Assembly (NCBI RefSeq): GCF_009760915.1
Contig: NZ_VIDQ01000002.1
Span: 124,001 to 188,000, forward strand
Source: Azohydromonas aeria
GTDB taxonomy: Bacteria > Pseudomonadota > Gammaproteobacteria > Burkholderiales > Burkholderiaceae_C
Length of the DNA stretch: 64,000 bases
Direction: 5' to 3'
Numbering within the stretch: the first letter of the stretch is position 1; each line of letters opens with the position of its first letter. This document shows positions 8,573-16,108 of this stretch, in pieces. The notes beneath the pieces are model-generated. The model was not told the origin of the DNA, did not search any database, and saw only the letters and a program-made list of their open reading frames with translations. The position numbers were made by a program, and so were the translations under genes.

Positions 8573-9424
8573 ATGGACCATCAACCTTCTTCCGTCCCTG
8601 ACAACACCGCCCTTGCCATTCGACGCGTGCGCCACCCTCTCCGGGCTCGAAGGCTCGTGGTGGCAGCCGTACTGGAGCTGTCGCCACACATGCGGCGCCT
8701 GACGCTTGGCGGTGACAGTCTGGCCGACCTGGCGAGCGAGAGCTTCGACGACCATCTCAAGCTCTTGCTGCCCGCTGCCGGGCATGGCGAGCTCGTGTTG
8801 CCTCCACCCGGCCCGGATGGCCGGCCAGACTTTGCCGCAGCCGGACTGCCGCCTCCGGTGGCACGCGACTACACGCCACGCAGGGTGGATCACGCCGCCC
8901 GCACGTTGGAAATCGACTTCCATCTGCATGGCGAAGGGCCTGCCGCGCGCTGGGCCGCTTCAGCACGGGTGGGGGACATCGTGCACGTGGCCGGGCCCCG
9001 CGGCTCCATGGTGGTGCCTGCGGACCTGGAGTGGCAGTGGCTCATCGGTGACGAGGCGGCACTGCCTGCCATAGCGCGGCGCCTGGAGGAGTTGTCGAAG
9101 GACGTGGATGTGACGGTGGTCATTGAAACCGCCACGCTCGACGAGGCGCTGCCGCCGCTGGACCTTGCCGGCGCCCGGCGCCTGCTGCGCGTGGCGCGGC
9201 CAGCCACGGGTGACGCCATGGCGCTGGCCGCACCGCTGGTGGACGCCGTGCGTGCGCTGCCTACACCGCGCGGCCGCGGCCATGCCTTTGCCGCGACCGA
9301 AAGCCGCACCGTGCGCGCAGTGCGTGAGGTGTTGACCGGCCACCACGGCTTGGCCAAAGGCCAGGTTAGAGCGGCAGCCTATTGGCAGCGTGGAGCTGCC
9401 GCCCACCACGAGAACCTGGACTGA
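8573..9424 (+). CDS. Siderophore-interacting protein (FAD-dependent ferric-siderophore reductase)
   Basis: A 283-residue ViuB/SIP-family flavoprotein that reduces ferric siderophores in the cytoplasm using NAD(P)H. The N-terminal FAD-binding barrel shows the signature ARDYTPRR (binds the FAD isoalloxazine and phosphate) and GPAARWAASARVGDIVHVAGPRGS. The C-terminal SIP domain follows with WLIGDEAALPAIARRLEEL and a closing AYWQRGAAAHHENLD. The stop overlaps the start of the MFS exporter (ATGA at 9424), so the two are translationally coupled. Length and motifs are complete. Confidence 0.9.
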   Translation: MDHQPSSVPDNTALAIRRVRHPLRARRLVVAAVLELSPHMRRLTLGGDSLADLASESFDDHLKLLLPAAGHGELVLPPPGPDGRPDFAAAGLPPPVARDYTPRRVDHAARTLEIDFHLHGEGPAARWAASARVGDIVHVAGPRGSMVVPADLEWQWLIGDEAALPAIARRLEELSKDVDVTVVIETATLDEALPPLDLAGARRLLRVARPATGDAMALAAPLVDAVRALPTPRGRGHAFAATESRTVRAVREVLTGHHGLAKGQVRAAAYWQRGAAAHHENLD

Positions 9425-10662
9425 TGCCAAATCCCAGCTCCCCCTCTTCCAGAACTGCACCGCCCGCTGCTGTGGGTATTGGGGCAGGCCTGTTGCTGTT
9501 GCTGGGCCTGCTGATGGCGTTAGCACCGCTGGCCATCGACATGTATCTGCCGACGCTGCCGGCCATCGCGGCAGAACTGCATGCCAGCAGCGGCGCGGTA
9601 CAAGCCACGCTGGCAACCTACCTGGCCGGCATGGCTGGCGGCCAGCTGGTCTACGGCACGCTGGCGGACCGCTTCGGCCGCCGGCTTCCACTGCTGGCGG
9701 GACTGGCGCTGTTCACGCTGGCAGCGCTGGGCTGCGCGCAGGCTCATAGTGTGGGCGAGCTGTTGACCTGGCGGCTGCTGCAAGCGCTGGGCGGCTGCGT
9801 CGGCGTGGTCATGCCCATGACGATCGTGGCCGACCGGGTGCGCAGCGACGCCGACACGGCTCGTGTCATGTCGCACCTGATGGCGGTGCTGGGCCTGGCG
9901 CCCATCGCTGCACCATCCCTGGGAGGCGCTGTACAGGCATGGGTAGGCTGGCGCGGCATCTTCGTGCTGCTGGCCCTCGTGGCCGCGCTGGCGTGGCTTC
10001 TGGTGTGGCGCACGCTGCCCGAGACACTGCCGGTGTCGGCTCGGCAACGCCCACCACAGGGCTGGAGCGCCGTGCTTGATGGGTACATGCGACTGATGCG
10101 GCAACGCCGCTTTGTGGTGCCGGCGCTGGCCGGCGCGATGAGCCGCGCGGGCATGTTCGTCTACATCAGTGCCAGCGCCTTCGTGCTCATCCGCCACTAC
10201 GGGCTCAGTCCTCAATCCTTCGGCGTCGTCTTTGCGGCCAATGCACTGACGCTGGTGGTTGCAGCGCAGGTCAATGCAAGGCTGGTGCGTCGCCACGCCC
10301 CTCGCGACATCTTGCGCTGGTCCATGCCTGCGATGGCTGCAGCCGGGCTGTTCCTGGCGCTGCTGGGCTTGCTGAACATTGGTGCCCTGTGGGCCATGTT
10401 GACTGGCTTGGTGACTTTCCTGGCAGCCCTGGCCTTCGTCACGGCCAACACAACTGCGCTGGCGATGAGCGGGCACGAGCAGCAGCAGCGCGGTACGGCT
10501 TCCGGCCTGCTCGGCACGCTGCAGTTTGCCTGCGGGGCCGTAGCCGGTGCGCTCGTGGGACTGGTTGGCGAAGCCGGTCCGCTGGCCATGGGCGTCGGCA
10601 TCGCCACATGCGCACTGCTGGCATGGTGGACGATGCGTCAATCGCCCGCTAGCGCGGACTGA
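9424..10662 (+). CDS. Bcr/CflA-family MFS efflux transporter
   Basis: A 412-residue, 12-helix major-facilitator exporter. The opening helix LMALAPLAIDMYLPTLPAIAAEL is the Bcr/CflA signature, and motif A reads GTLADRFGRRLPLL. The start is the ATG that overlaps the upstream stop; the frame is open 14 codons further but that part is inside the previous gene. Family members export drugs, and some export siderophores or their breakdown products. Coupling to a siderophore reductase makes export of an iron-chelator product plausible here, under control of the divergent MarR regulator. Confidence 0.88.
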   Translation: MPNPSSPSSRTAPPAAVGIGAGLLLLLGLLMALAPLAIDMYLPTLPAIAAELHASSGAVQATLATYLAGMAGGQLVYGTLADRFGRRLPLLAGLALFTLAALGCAQAHSVGELLTWRLLQALGGCVGVVMPMTIVADRVRSDADTARVMSHLMAVLGLAPIAAPSLGGAVQAWVGWRGIFVLLALVAALAWLLVWRTLPETLPVSARQRPPQGWSAVLDGYMRLMRQRRFVVPALAGAMSRAGMFVYISASAFVLIRHYGLSPQSFGVVFAANALTLVVAAQVNARLVRRHAPRDILRWSMPAMAAAGLFLALLGLLNIGALWAMLTGLVTFLAALAFVTANTTALAMSGHEQQQRGTASGLLGTLQFACGAVAGALVGLVGEAGPLAMGVGIATCALLAWWTMRQSPASAD

Positions 10663-10700
10663 CCTGGAGAGCCCAGCCCTCCTGAGCTTGCATACGGGAA

Positions 10701-10724
10701 AAGCTTGCAAGCCCTCAGGCTTGC
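10701..10724 (-). terminator. Terminator of the 70-codon gene
   Basis: GCAAGCC (10707-10713), a four-base loop and GGCTTGC (10718-10724) form a perfect 7-bp hairpin. On the minus strand it is followed by AAGCTTTTCC. The stop codon of the small gene (10715-10717) lies in the loop. The plus side has no T-tract, so it serves the minus-strand gene, although it also lies in the convergent gap after the MFS gene. Confidence 0.6.
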
Positions 10725-10927
10725 GGTGTCTGGGCTTTGGCTGCGACCCCATCGGCGACGGCGGCGTTGGCCGCCCACTCCATGACCTGCCGCAGTCCGC
10801 CTGGTGCGAAGCGGTCTCGCAACGCAAGAATTTCCTGCTTGGCCTGTGCCAGCGAGATTTCTCCGCACGCCGCACGGCGCTCCAGATCGGACAGCGCTAC
10901 TTCGTACTCCTTCGGCATGGTGTTCAT
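10715..10927 (-). CDS. Small hypothetical protein
   Basis: About 70 residues, starting MNTMPKEYEVALSDLERRAACGEISLAQAKQEILALRDRFAPGGLRQVMEW. It is predicted to be mostly helical, amphipathic and charged in the first 45 residues, with an Ala-rich tail. I do not recognise a family; the EISLAQAKQEILALR stretch resembles short SHOCT-like oligomerisation motifs only loosely. An alternative start at the fourth codon is possible, and no strong ribosome site is seen. A hairpin terminator whose loop contains the stop codon argues that it is a genuine expressed gene. The longer open frame upstream lacks protein character. Confidence 0.5.
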   Translation of the reverse strand: MNTMPKEYEVALSDLERRAACGEISLAQAKQEILALRDRFAPGGLRQVMEWAANAAVADGVAAKAQTPQA

Positions 10928-11224
10928 CAAGGTAACCACAACAACGTTGGCATCGCAGTCCGCCACGCTCGATGGACTGGATAGGCTTGAGCTATCAAGC
11001 GGATGTGGAAGTCGGCAGGATGCTGGTGCGTGGCTGTGCCATGCAATGCAAAGGATCTGCCGATCGTCGTGAAGGCAATAGCCGGTCAGCAGAGACACTT
11101 GAATGTCTCTGGACGTTACTTGATCAACTTGTTTCAGATGCCGGCTGTCTACTGACTCCCGGAGCACCGACTTGTGTTGATCAATGTCATGAGAGACACG
11201 ACTTTAGAAGCCGCTGATCACGGG

Positions 11225-11255
11225 CATAAGATGACATGAAGCGAGGCGCGATAAC
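11225..11255. repeat. Dispersed 31-base element, copy 2
   Basis: Starts CATAAGATGACA and ends GCGCGATAAC, as in copy 1 at 7785-7815 and in the same orientation. Both copies are noncoding and followed within ten bases by an ATAT. A shared regulator site or a short mobile remnant would both explain it. Confidence 0.6.
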
Positions 11256-11405
11256 GAATTCATATCGCGGCCAAGCTGTGGTGTCGGCTCGCGTGCGCCG
11301 TGCCATGCGACAAAGGACATGACGGAAAGCGGTGCTGCCCGGCGCTGGGAACCAGGATTCGACCGGCTGTCCAGGACTATGGCGATATGCTTGACAGGCT
11401 CGTGT

Positions 11406-11449
11406 CGCGTGCGCGTGCGCGTGCGCGTGCGCGTGCGCGTGCGCGTGCG
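11406..11449. repeat. Hexanucleotide tandem repeat (CGCGTG)n
   Basis: About 7.3 uninterrupted copies of CGCGTG over 44 bases. The unit length keeps reading frame; on the minus strand it would encode alternating His-Ala. Alternating purine-pyrimidine GC-rich DNA of this kind can adopt Z-form and is prone to slippage. Confidence 0.9.
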
Positions 11450-11617
11450 ATACCGCCTGGTGGTTGGACGAGCCAGTGAACTTCTGCCGCTGGGCAAGAC
11501 CGGTCAAGGCCTGTGGCCCGATCACCCGCGTCACGTCCTTGGCAATGTCCGCCTGTCCATCGCGGGCCTGCTGCCAAAGGGTTTCAATCAAGGTTGCGGC
11601 TGGTAGCCGAGACCAGA

Positions 11618-12559
11618 TCAGGACCTCAGGAACGCCAGGATTCTGGCGATGTTGACCTCAGTTTCGAACTGTGGGCCTCCATGGCCAGCGCCCGGCAGCA
11701 CGTCGTGGCTCACCGTCACGCCGGCCTTTCGCAAGGCATCGACCAGGATGGCAGCTTGGCCGGAACCGACGTTGCAGTCGCTGTCGCCATTTTGAACGAG
11801 AAAGCGCGAATCGCCCGCTGACGCATACGTCGCGGGATTGGCTCGGGCCACGCGATCAGGCACCGTAGGCAACGCGGCACCCAGGTAGGCCGACTCGAAG
11901 CTGTCCCCACGGTCGTGGTTGATCTGCGCGGGATTGCAGCCCTGCGCGCGCAGCATTGAGTCAATGCGGCTGAAGTCCACGGGTGGGTAATGCGCAACGA
12001 CTGCAGTAGGTCGCAAGTCCAGATCCTGCGTCGGAACCAGCTGGCGGAAGAGCGGTTCATCGTGGGCGGTGCCCACGAGCGAAGCCAGGTTGGCACCGGC
12101 CGACTCCCCGAACATCACCAAGCGGCTCGCGTCGAGTTGCAGCGCCGTGGCCTGACGCTTGATGTGAGCCACGGCGGAGAACACGTCCTGCACCGCCGCC
12201 GGGAAAGGGGCTTCCCCCGAAAGCCGGTAGTCCACCGAGGCGACGGCGTAGCCGGCTTGCAAGAACGACTTCACCAAGGCTGCGCTGGCCATCGTGCGCT
12301 CGCCGAAACGAAAGCCGCCACCATGCACGTAGACCACGACAGGCCAGGGTCCCTTGCCCGTGGCAGGTCGGTAAAGGTCCAGGCGCTGCGCGGGCGACAA
12401 GCTGCCATAGACGACGTCAGCCACAGCGGGCTGCAAGCCCGCCTGTCGAACCGACAAAGGCATGGGCGGCAATCCGCCCGGGGCGGGTTCAGCTTGCGCA
12501 GCCAAAGCCATGACCGCCGCGCAAATAACAGCCCATGTCTGCTTTCCAAGACTCATCAT
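11618..12559 (-). CDS. Exported alpha/beta-hydrolase esterase (BD-FAE/HSL-like)
   Basis: A 313-residue carboxylesterase with a signal peptide (residues 1-23, ending AAQA). The oxyanion motif VYVHGGGFRFG, the nucleophile elbow FGESAGANLAS, the acid in NGDSDCNVGSGQ and the base in LPGAGHGGPQF form a complete hormone-sensitive-lipase-type catalytic set. It probably hydrolyses short-chain or aromatic esters in the periplasm. It stands alone: a noncoding repeat region lies downstream, and a 280-base gap with a hairpin separates it from the aldehyde dehydrogenase upstream. ATG 12556 is an equally good start. Confidence 0.87.
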   Translation of the reverse strand: MMSLGKQTWAVICAAVMALAAQAEPAPGGLPPMPLSVRQAGLQPAVADVVYGSLSPAQRLDLYRPATGKGPWPVVVYVHGGGFRFGERTMASAALVKSFLQAGYAVASVDYRLSGEAPFPAAVQDVFSAVAHIKRQATALQLDASRLVMFGESAGANLASLVGTAHDEPLFRQLVPTQDLDLRPTAVVAHYPPVDFSRIDSMLRAQGCNPAQINHDRGDSFESAYLGAALPTVPDRVARANPATYASAGDSRFLVQNGDSDCNVGSGQAAILVDALRKAGVTVSHDVLPGAGHGGPQFETEVNIARILAFLRS

Positions 12560-12736
12560 TGTTTGAAGCTACTGCTTTGCATGCAAGCATTGGACCTGCC
12601 AAATATGTCGTGGCGATTGCTGGAGTCTGGCAGCTGCGCGTCCCTGAAATCAGAAATGCCACGACGGCGTCCTTATTTGAATTGGTGACGGATCCTTGCA
12701 CGGTGGCGCAGTGCTTCGTCCCGTTCCATTCACGAG

Positions 12737-12758
12737 GCACCTGCGCGAGAGCAGGTGC
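12737..12758. repeat. Perfect hairpin downstream of the Baeyer-Villiger operon
   Basis: GCACCTGC (12737-12744), loop GCGAGA, GCAGGTGC (12751-12758). It is 82 bases past the aldehyde dehydrogenase stop and before the esterase start. There is no T-tract on either side, so it may be an RNA-stabilising or factor-dependent terminator hairpin. Confidence 0.5.
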
Positions 12759-12839
12759 CGGGCTCCACCGGCGAAGTGGGATCCGTGCCGTTTCCAGCAG
12801 CGTGTTGCCCGGGACAAAGATCCCAGTGACCGGTACCCG

Positions 12840-14294
12840 TCAAAAGGGGTACTTCCTTGCCCCGGTCTGCACCGTGATCCAGCGCAGCTCGGTGAACTCG
12901 TCGATGCCGGCCTTGCCGCCGAAGCGCCCCCAGCCGCTGCCCTTGACGCCGCCAAACGGCATCTGCGCCTCGTCGTGCACGGTCGGGCCGTTGACGTGGC
13001 AGATGCCGCTCTCGATGCGCTGTGCCACCTGCAGCGCGCGCGCCACGTCGCGCCCGAACACCGCGGCCGACAGGCCGTAGTCGTTGTCGTTGGCGCAGGC
13101 CACCGCTGCCTCCACGCCCTTCACACGCACGATGGCCTTCACCGGGGCGAAGCTTTCCTCGTGGTAGAGGCGCATCTCACGCGTCACGCCGTCCAGCAGC
13201 GTCGCGGGCATGAGCGTGCTGTCGGCCTTGCCGCCGCACACCAGCCGAGCGCCCTTGGCCACCGCGTCGTCGATGAGCTCGTTGCAGCGGTGCACGCTGG
13301 CCATGTCCACCACCGAGCCCAGCACCACCGGCCCTTTGCGCGGATCGCCCAGCGGCAGCGCTTTCGCGCGCTCGGCCAGCTTCGACACGAACGCATCGGC
13401 CACCGCCTCGTCCACGATCAACCGCTCGGTGGACATGCAGATCTGCCCCGAATTGGCGAAGGCGCCGAAGGTGGCGGCTGCCACGGCCGCGTCCACGTCG
13501 GCGTCGTCGAGCACCACCAGCGGCGCCTTGCCGCCCAGTTCCAGCACGCTGCGTTTGAGGTACTTCGCGCAGGTCGCGGCAATGAGCTTCCCGACCCGCG
13601 TCGAGCCCGTGAAGTTGACACGCCGCACCGCCGGGTGCGCCACCATGGCCTCGACGATCTCGCCCGCGTCCGCCGGCGCGTTGGTCACGAAATTGACCAC
13701 CCCGCGCGGAAAGCCCGCCGCCTGGCAGGCCTGCACGATCAACCCATGCGTGGCCGGGCAGATCTCGCTGCCCTTGAGCACCACCGTGTTGCCGCAGGCC
13801 AGCGCCACGGCAATGGCACGCACGGACAGGATCACCGGCGCGTTCCACGGCGCGATCGCCAGCACCACGCCCGCGGGCTGGCGCAGGGCCATGGCCACGC
13901 TGCCAGGCACGTTGGAGGGAATGACCTCGCCCGAAATCTGGGTGGTGATGGCCGCGGCCTCGCGCAGCATGTCGGCGGCCAGGTGCACGTTGAAGGCGGC
14001 CCACAGCGCCGACGACCCGGTCTCCGCCGCCATCGCCTGTCCGAAGGCGTCGTCCCGAGCTTCCAGCGCGTCAGCCGCCTTGACGAGCAAACGGCGGCGC
14101 TCGCCGGGCCCCGTGGCGGACCAGGCCGGAAACGCGGCCGCTGCAGCCTCTACTGCCGCCAGCGCGTCCTCCACCGTGGCGGCCGGGGCCTGAGTGGCGA
14201 CGACGCCGTCCAGGGGATTGAGGCGCTCGAAGGTGGCGCCGCCGCGCGCCTGCGTGGCCTCGCCGTTGATGAGCATCGAGATGGTTGTTGTCAT
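12840..14294 (-). CDS. NAD(P)-dependent aldehyde dehydrogenase (salicylaldehyde/vanillin-dehydrogenase-like)
   Basis: A 484-residue member of the aldehyde dehydrogenase superfamily, oxidising an aldehyde to the acid. Catalytic residues are all present: Asn151 in APWNAP, Glu252 in LELGGKAPL and Cys286 in NSGQICMSTERL. The region HEESFAPVKAIVRV and the closing PFGGVKGSGWGRFGGKAGIDEFTELRWIT resemble aryl-aldehyde dehydrogenases such as Vdh and salicylaldehyde dehydrogenase. It is the last gene of the IclR-linked minus-strand operon, 20 bases after a coniferyl-alcohol-dehydrogenase-like SDR, so it probably takes that enzyme's aldehyde to a carboxylic acid. The start ATG lacks a strong ribosome site. 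Confidence 0.92.
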   Translation of the reverse strand: MTTTISMLINGEATQARGGATFERLNPLDGVVATQAPAATVEDALAAVEAAAAAFPAWSATGPGERRRLLVKAADALEARDDAFGQAMAAETGSSALWAAFNVHLAADMLREAAAITTQISGEVIPSNVPGSVAMALRQPAGVVLAIAPWNAPVILSVRAIAVALACGNTVVLKGSEICPATHGLIVQACQAAGFPRGVVNFVTNAPADAGEIVEAMVAHPAVRRVNFTGSTRVGKLIAATCAKYLKRSVLELGGKAPLVVLDDADVDAAVAAATFGAFANSGQICMSTERLIVDEAVADAFVSKLAERAKALPLGDPRKGPVVLGSVVDMASVHRCNELIDDAVAKGARLVCGGKADSTLMPATLLDGVTREMRLYHEESFAPVKAIVRVKGVEAAVACANDNDYGLSAAVFGRDVARALQVAQRIESGICHVNGPTVHDEAQMPFGGVKGSGWGRFGGKAGIDEFTELRWITVQTGARKYPF

Positions 14295-14314
14295 GGCAGC
14301 TCGGCAGGTTGAGG

Positions 14315-15088
14315 TCACAGGCCGTGGATCTGGCACAGGATGTTGGAATGCATGCCGCCGTCCACCGGTACGTTGGTGCCGCGGATCCAGCGTGAGCCGT
14401 TGGATAGCAGGAAGGCCACCACCGGCGCGATGTCGTCCGGAGTGCCGGGACGGTCCATGGTGCGCATGTCCTCCTCGGCGCGCGCGCCCAGCGTCTGGAT
14501 GAAGTCCGGCAGGATGGGCGTGTCCACCGGGCCCGGGCTCACGGCATTCATGCGGATGCCGCGTGCGCGCCAGGTCCAGCGGTGCTGCATCGTCCAGGCG
14601 ATGAGTGCCTCCTTGGAGAAAAAGTAGCTGCGCGCGCCCTCGATGCCGAAGCGACTGCAGAAAGCCTCCACGCCGTCGAAGTCCAGCGACTCGCTGGCGC
14701 GGATGGCGTCCAGTGACTGAGCCCACTCCAGCCCGGCCAGCGAGGCGAGATTGACGATGGACGCTCCGTCGGAGAGCTTGGGCACGAGTTGCGTGGTCAG
14801 GTACTTCAATCCCACGAGGTTGACCGTGAGCACCGACGCGGCCGCGCGGGTGGGCGGCAGGCCGGCGATGTTGGCCAGGCCGTCGAGGCCCGGCGGCAGC
14901 TCGGCCACCAGGCGGTCGATGGAGGCCTTGTCGGAGAGGTCGGCGCGTACGAAGCGCCCGACGGACCGTTGCGGCGTGTTGACGTCCACCGAGATGACGC
15001 GGGCGCCGTGTTCGGCGGCCAGCGCCGCGGTGGCCGCGCCGATGCCCGAGGCGGCACCGGTGACGACGACAGTCTTGCCTTGCAGCAT
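14315..15088 (-). CDS. SDR alcohol dehydrogenase, coniferyl-alcohol-dehydrogenase (CalA)-like
   Basis: A 257-residue short-chain dehydrogenase. TGAASGIG (10-17) binds the cofactor, and Ser116, Tyr155 and Lys159 (YFFSK) form the active site. The spacing DGLANIAGLP, GLKYLTTQLVPKL, FFSKEALIAWTMQ, RMNAVSPGPVDTPILPDF and SRWIRGTNVPVDGG follows the CalA/3-alpha-hydroxysteroid dehydrogenase subgroup closely, as I remember those sequences. I start at MLQGKT because GGAGACCACACC lies in front; seven further codons are open upstream. Placed between a Bug receptor and an aldehyde dehydrogenase gene, it probably oxidises the primary alcohol released by the operon's hydrolase. Confidence 0.88.
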   Translation of the reverse strand: MLQGKTVVVTGAASGIGAATAALAAEHGARVISVDVNTPQRSVGRFVRADLSDKASIDRLVAELPPGLDGLANIAGLPPTRAAASVLTVNLVGLKYLTTQLVPKLSDGASIVNLASLAGLEWAQSLDAIRASESLDFDGVEAFCSRFGIEGARSYFFSKEALIAWTMQHRWTWRARGIRMNAVSPGPVDTPILPDFIQTLGARAEEDMRTMDRPGTPDDIAPVVAFLLSNGSRWIRGTNVPVDGGMHSNILCQIHGL

Positions 15089-15130
15089 GGTGTGGTCTCC
15101 TGGAGTCATGGTTGAGGAAGCGATAGCGGC

Positions 15131-16108
15131 TCAGTCGCCCTGGAAGCCTGATGCGCGGATCACCGGCTCCCAGCGCGCAGCGGCCTCCGCGCCACGTGCG
15201 GCCAGCTCTTCCGGGCCCTTGCCCACTGGCAGCACCCCCATGGCGGCGAGCTGCTCGCGCACGTCCGGCATGGCCAGCACGTTGCCCAGCGCCCGGCTCC
15301 ATGCAGCCACCGCCTCGGCCGGCGTGCCCGCGGGTGCGTACAGCGCGTTGAAGCCCATGCCGGTGATGCCCTTGTAGCCGAGCTCGGCGAAGGTGGGCAC
15401 GTCAGGTGCCTGCGGCATGCGCTGCTGCGACGACACGGCCAGCATGCGCAGCTTGCCGCTGCGGTGCTGCTCCAGCACGCTGCCCATCACGTCGATGCCA
15501 GCACTGACCTGTTGGCCGATCACGCCCACGAGCATTGGCGCGCTGCCTTGGAACGGCACGTCCTGCAGATCCACGCCGATGCCCTGGCCCAGCGTGATGC
15601 CGAAGAAGTGGTGCGGCGCGCCGCGCGCAGGCACGCCGTAGTTGGCCTGGGCCGGATGGGCCCGCGCCCAGCTCACGTACTCGGCCAGCGTGCGCGGCCC
15701 GCCGGTGGCACCCACGACCAGCGAGAACGGGAACTCCGAGACAGTGCCGATGGGCACCAGGTCCTTTCTCGGGTCGTAGCTGAGCTTGCGCAGCGTGTAG
15801 GGGTAGAGCGCCACCAGCGCGTCCGGGCCCAGCATCACGACGCTGCCGTCGCGCGGCGCGGACCTGAGCACGTCCATGGCCAGCCGGCCGCCGGCGCCGG
15901 GGCGGTTCTCCACCAGCACCGGGCGCTTGAGCTCGCTGCGCAGTTTCTCGGCCAGCAGCCGTGCGGTGGCATCGAAGGAGCCGCCGGCGCTGAAGCCGAC
16001 CAGGATGCGCGCCGGGGCGGCGCCTCCCTGGGCAGCGGCATGCAGGCCGGGCAGGCCCAGGCTGCTGGCGGCGGCCAGCGCCAGCAGGTGGCGGCGGTGT
16101 CGGATCAT
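15131..16108 (-). CDS. Bug-family (TctC) periplasmic receptor
   Basis: A 325-residue receptor with signal peptide MIRHRRHLLALAAASSLG (cleavage near HAAAQ). The ligand loop reads LVGFSAGGSFDATARLLAEKL, and lobe 2 has PARGAPHHFFGITLGQ and PDVPTFAELGYKGITGMGFNALYAPAGTP. Its ATG overlaps the stop of the flavin monooxygenase (ATGA, 16105-16108) and an AGGAGACCGC box sits in that gene's end, so it is translationally coupled to the pathway. This physical link is the best clue to its ligand: probably the substrate, or an acid product, of the Baeyer-Villiger pathway. Confidence 0.93.
   Translation of the reverse strand: MIRHRRHLLALAAASSLGLPGLHAAAQGGAAPARILVGFSAGGSFDATARLLAEKLRSELKRPVLVENRPGAGGRLAMDVLRSAPRDGSVVMLGPDALVALYPYTLRKLSYDPRKDLVPIGTVSEFPFSLVVGATGGPRTLAEYVSWARAHPAQANYGVPARGAPHHFFGITLGQGIGVDLQDVPFQGSAPMLVGVIGQQVSAGIDVMGSVLEQHRSGKLRMLAVSSQQRMPQAPDVPTFAELGYKGITGMGFNALYAPAGTPAEAVAAWSRALGNVLAMPDVREQLAAMGVLPVGKGPEELAARGAEAAARWEPVIRASGFQGD

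Larger units (their letters stand above)
10928..11617. other. Intergenic region with repeat tract and possible gene remnant
   Basis: No intact gene is supported. It holds a dispersed 31-base element (11225-11255) and a CGCGTG hexamer tract (11406-11449). A minus-strand frame (11187-11591) opens MIETLWQQARDGQADIAKDVTRVIGPQAL, faintly like the C-terminus of an NmrA-type NAD(P)-binding protein, then runs into an artificial-looking His-Ala repeat. I treat it as a decayed fragment at best. Confidence 0.45.

Noticed and set aside
11406-11449. Tandem GC repeat as a possible CRISPR array
   Set aside because: The unit is six bases with no spacers, so it is a simple-sequence tract.
11187-11591. Minus-strand frame with His-Ala repeats as a gene
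   Set aside because: The His-Ala part comes from the hexamer tract; there is no ribosome site and no sustained protein character.
12840-15302. 820-codon fusion of an upstream domain to the aldehyde dehydrogenase
   Set aside because: The upstream portion is the out-of-frame shadow of the CalA-like SDR and Bug genes; family similarity starts at the ATG 14294.
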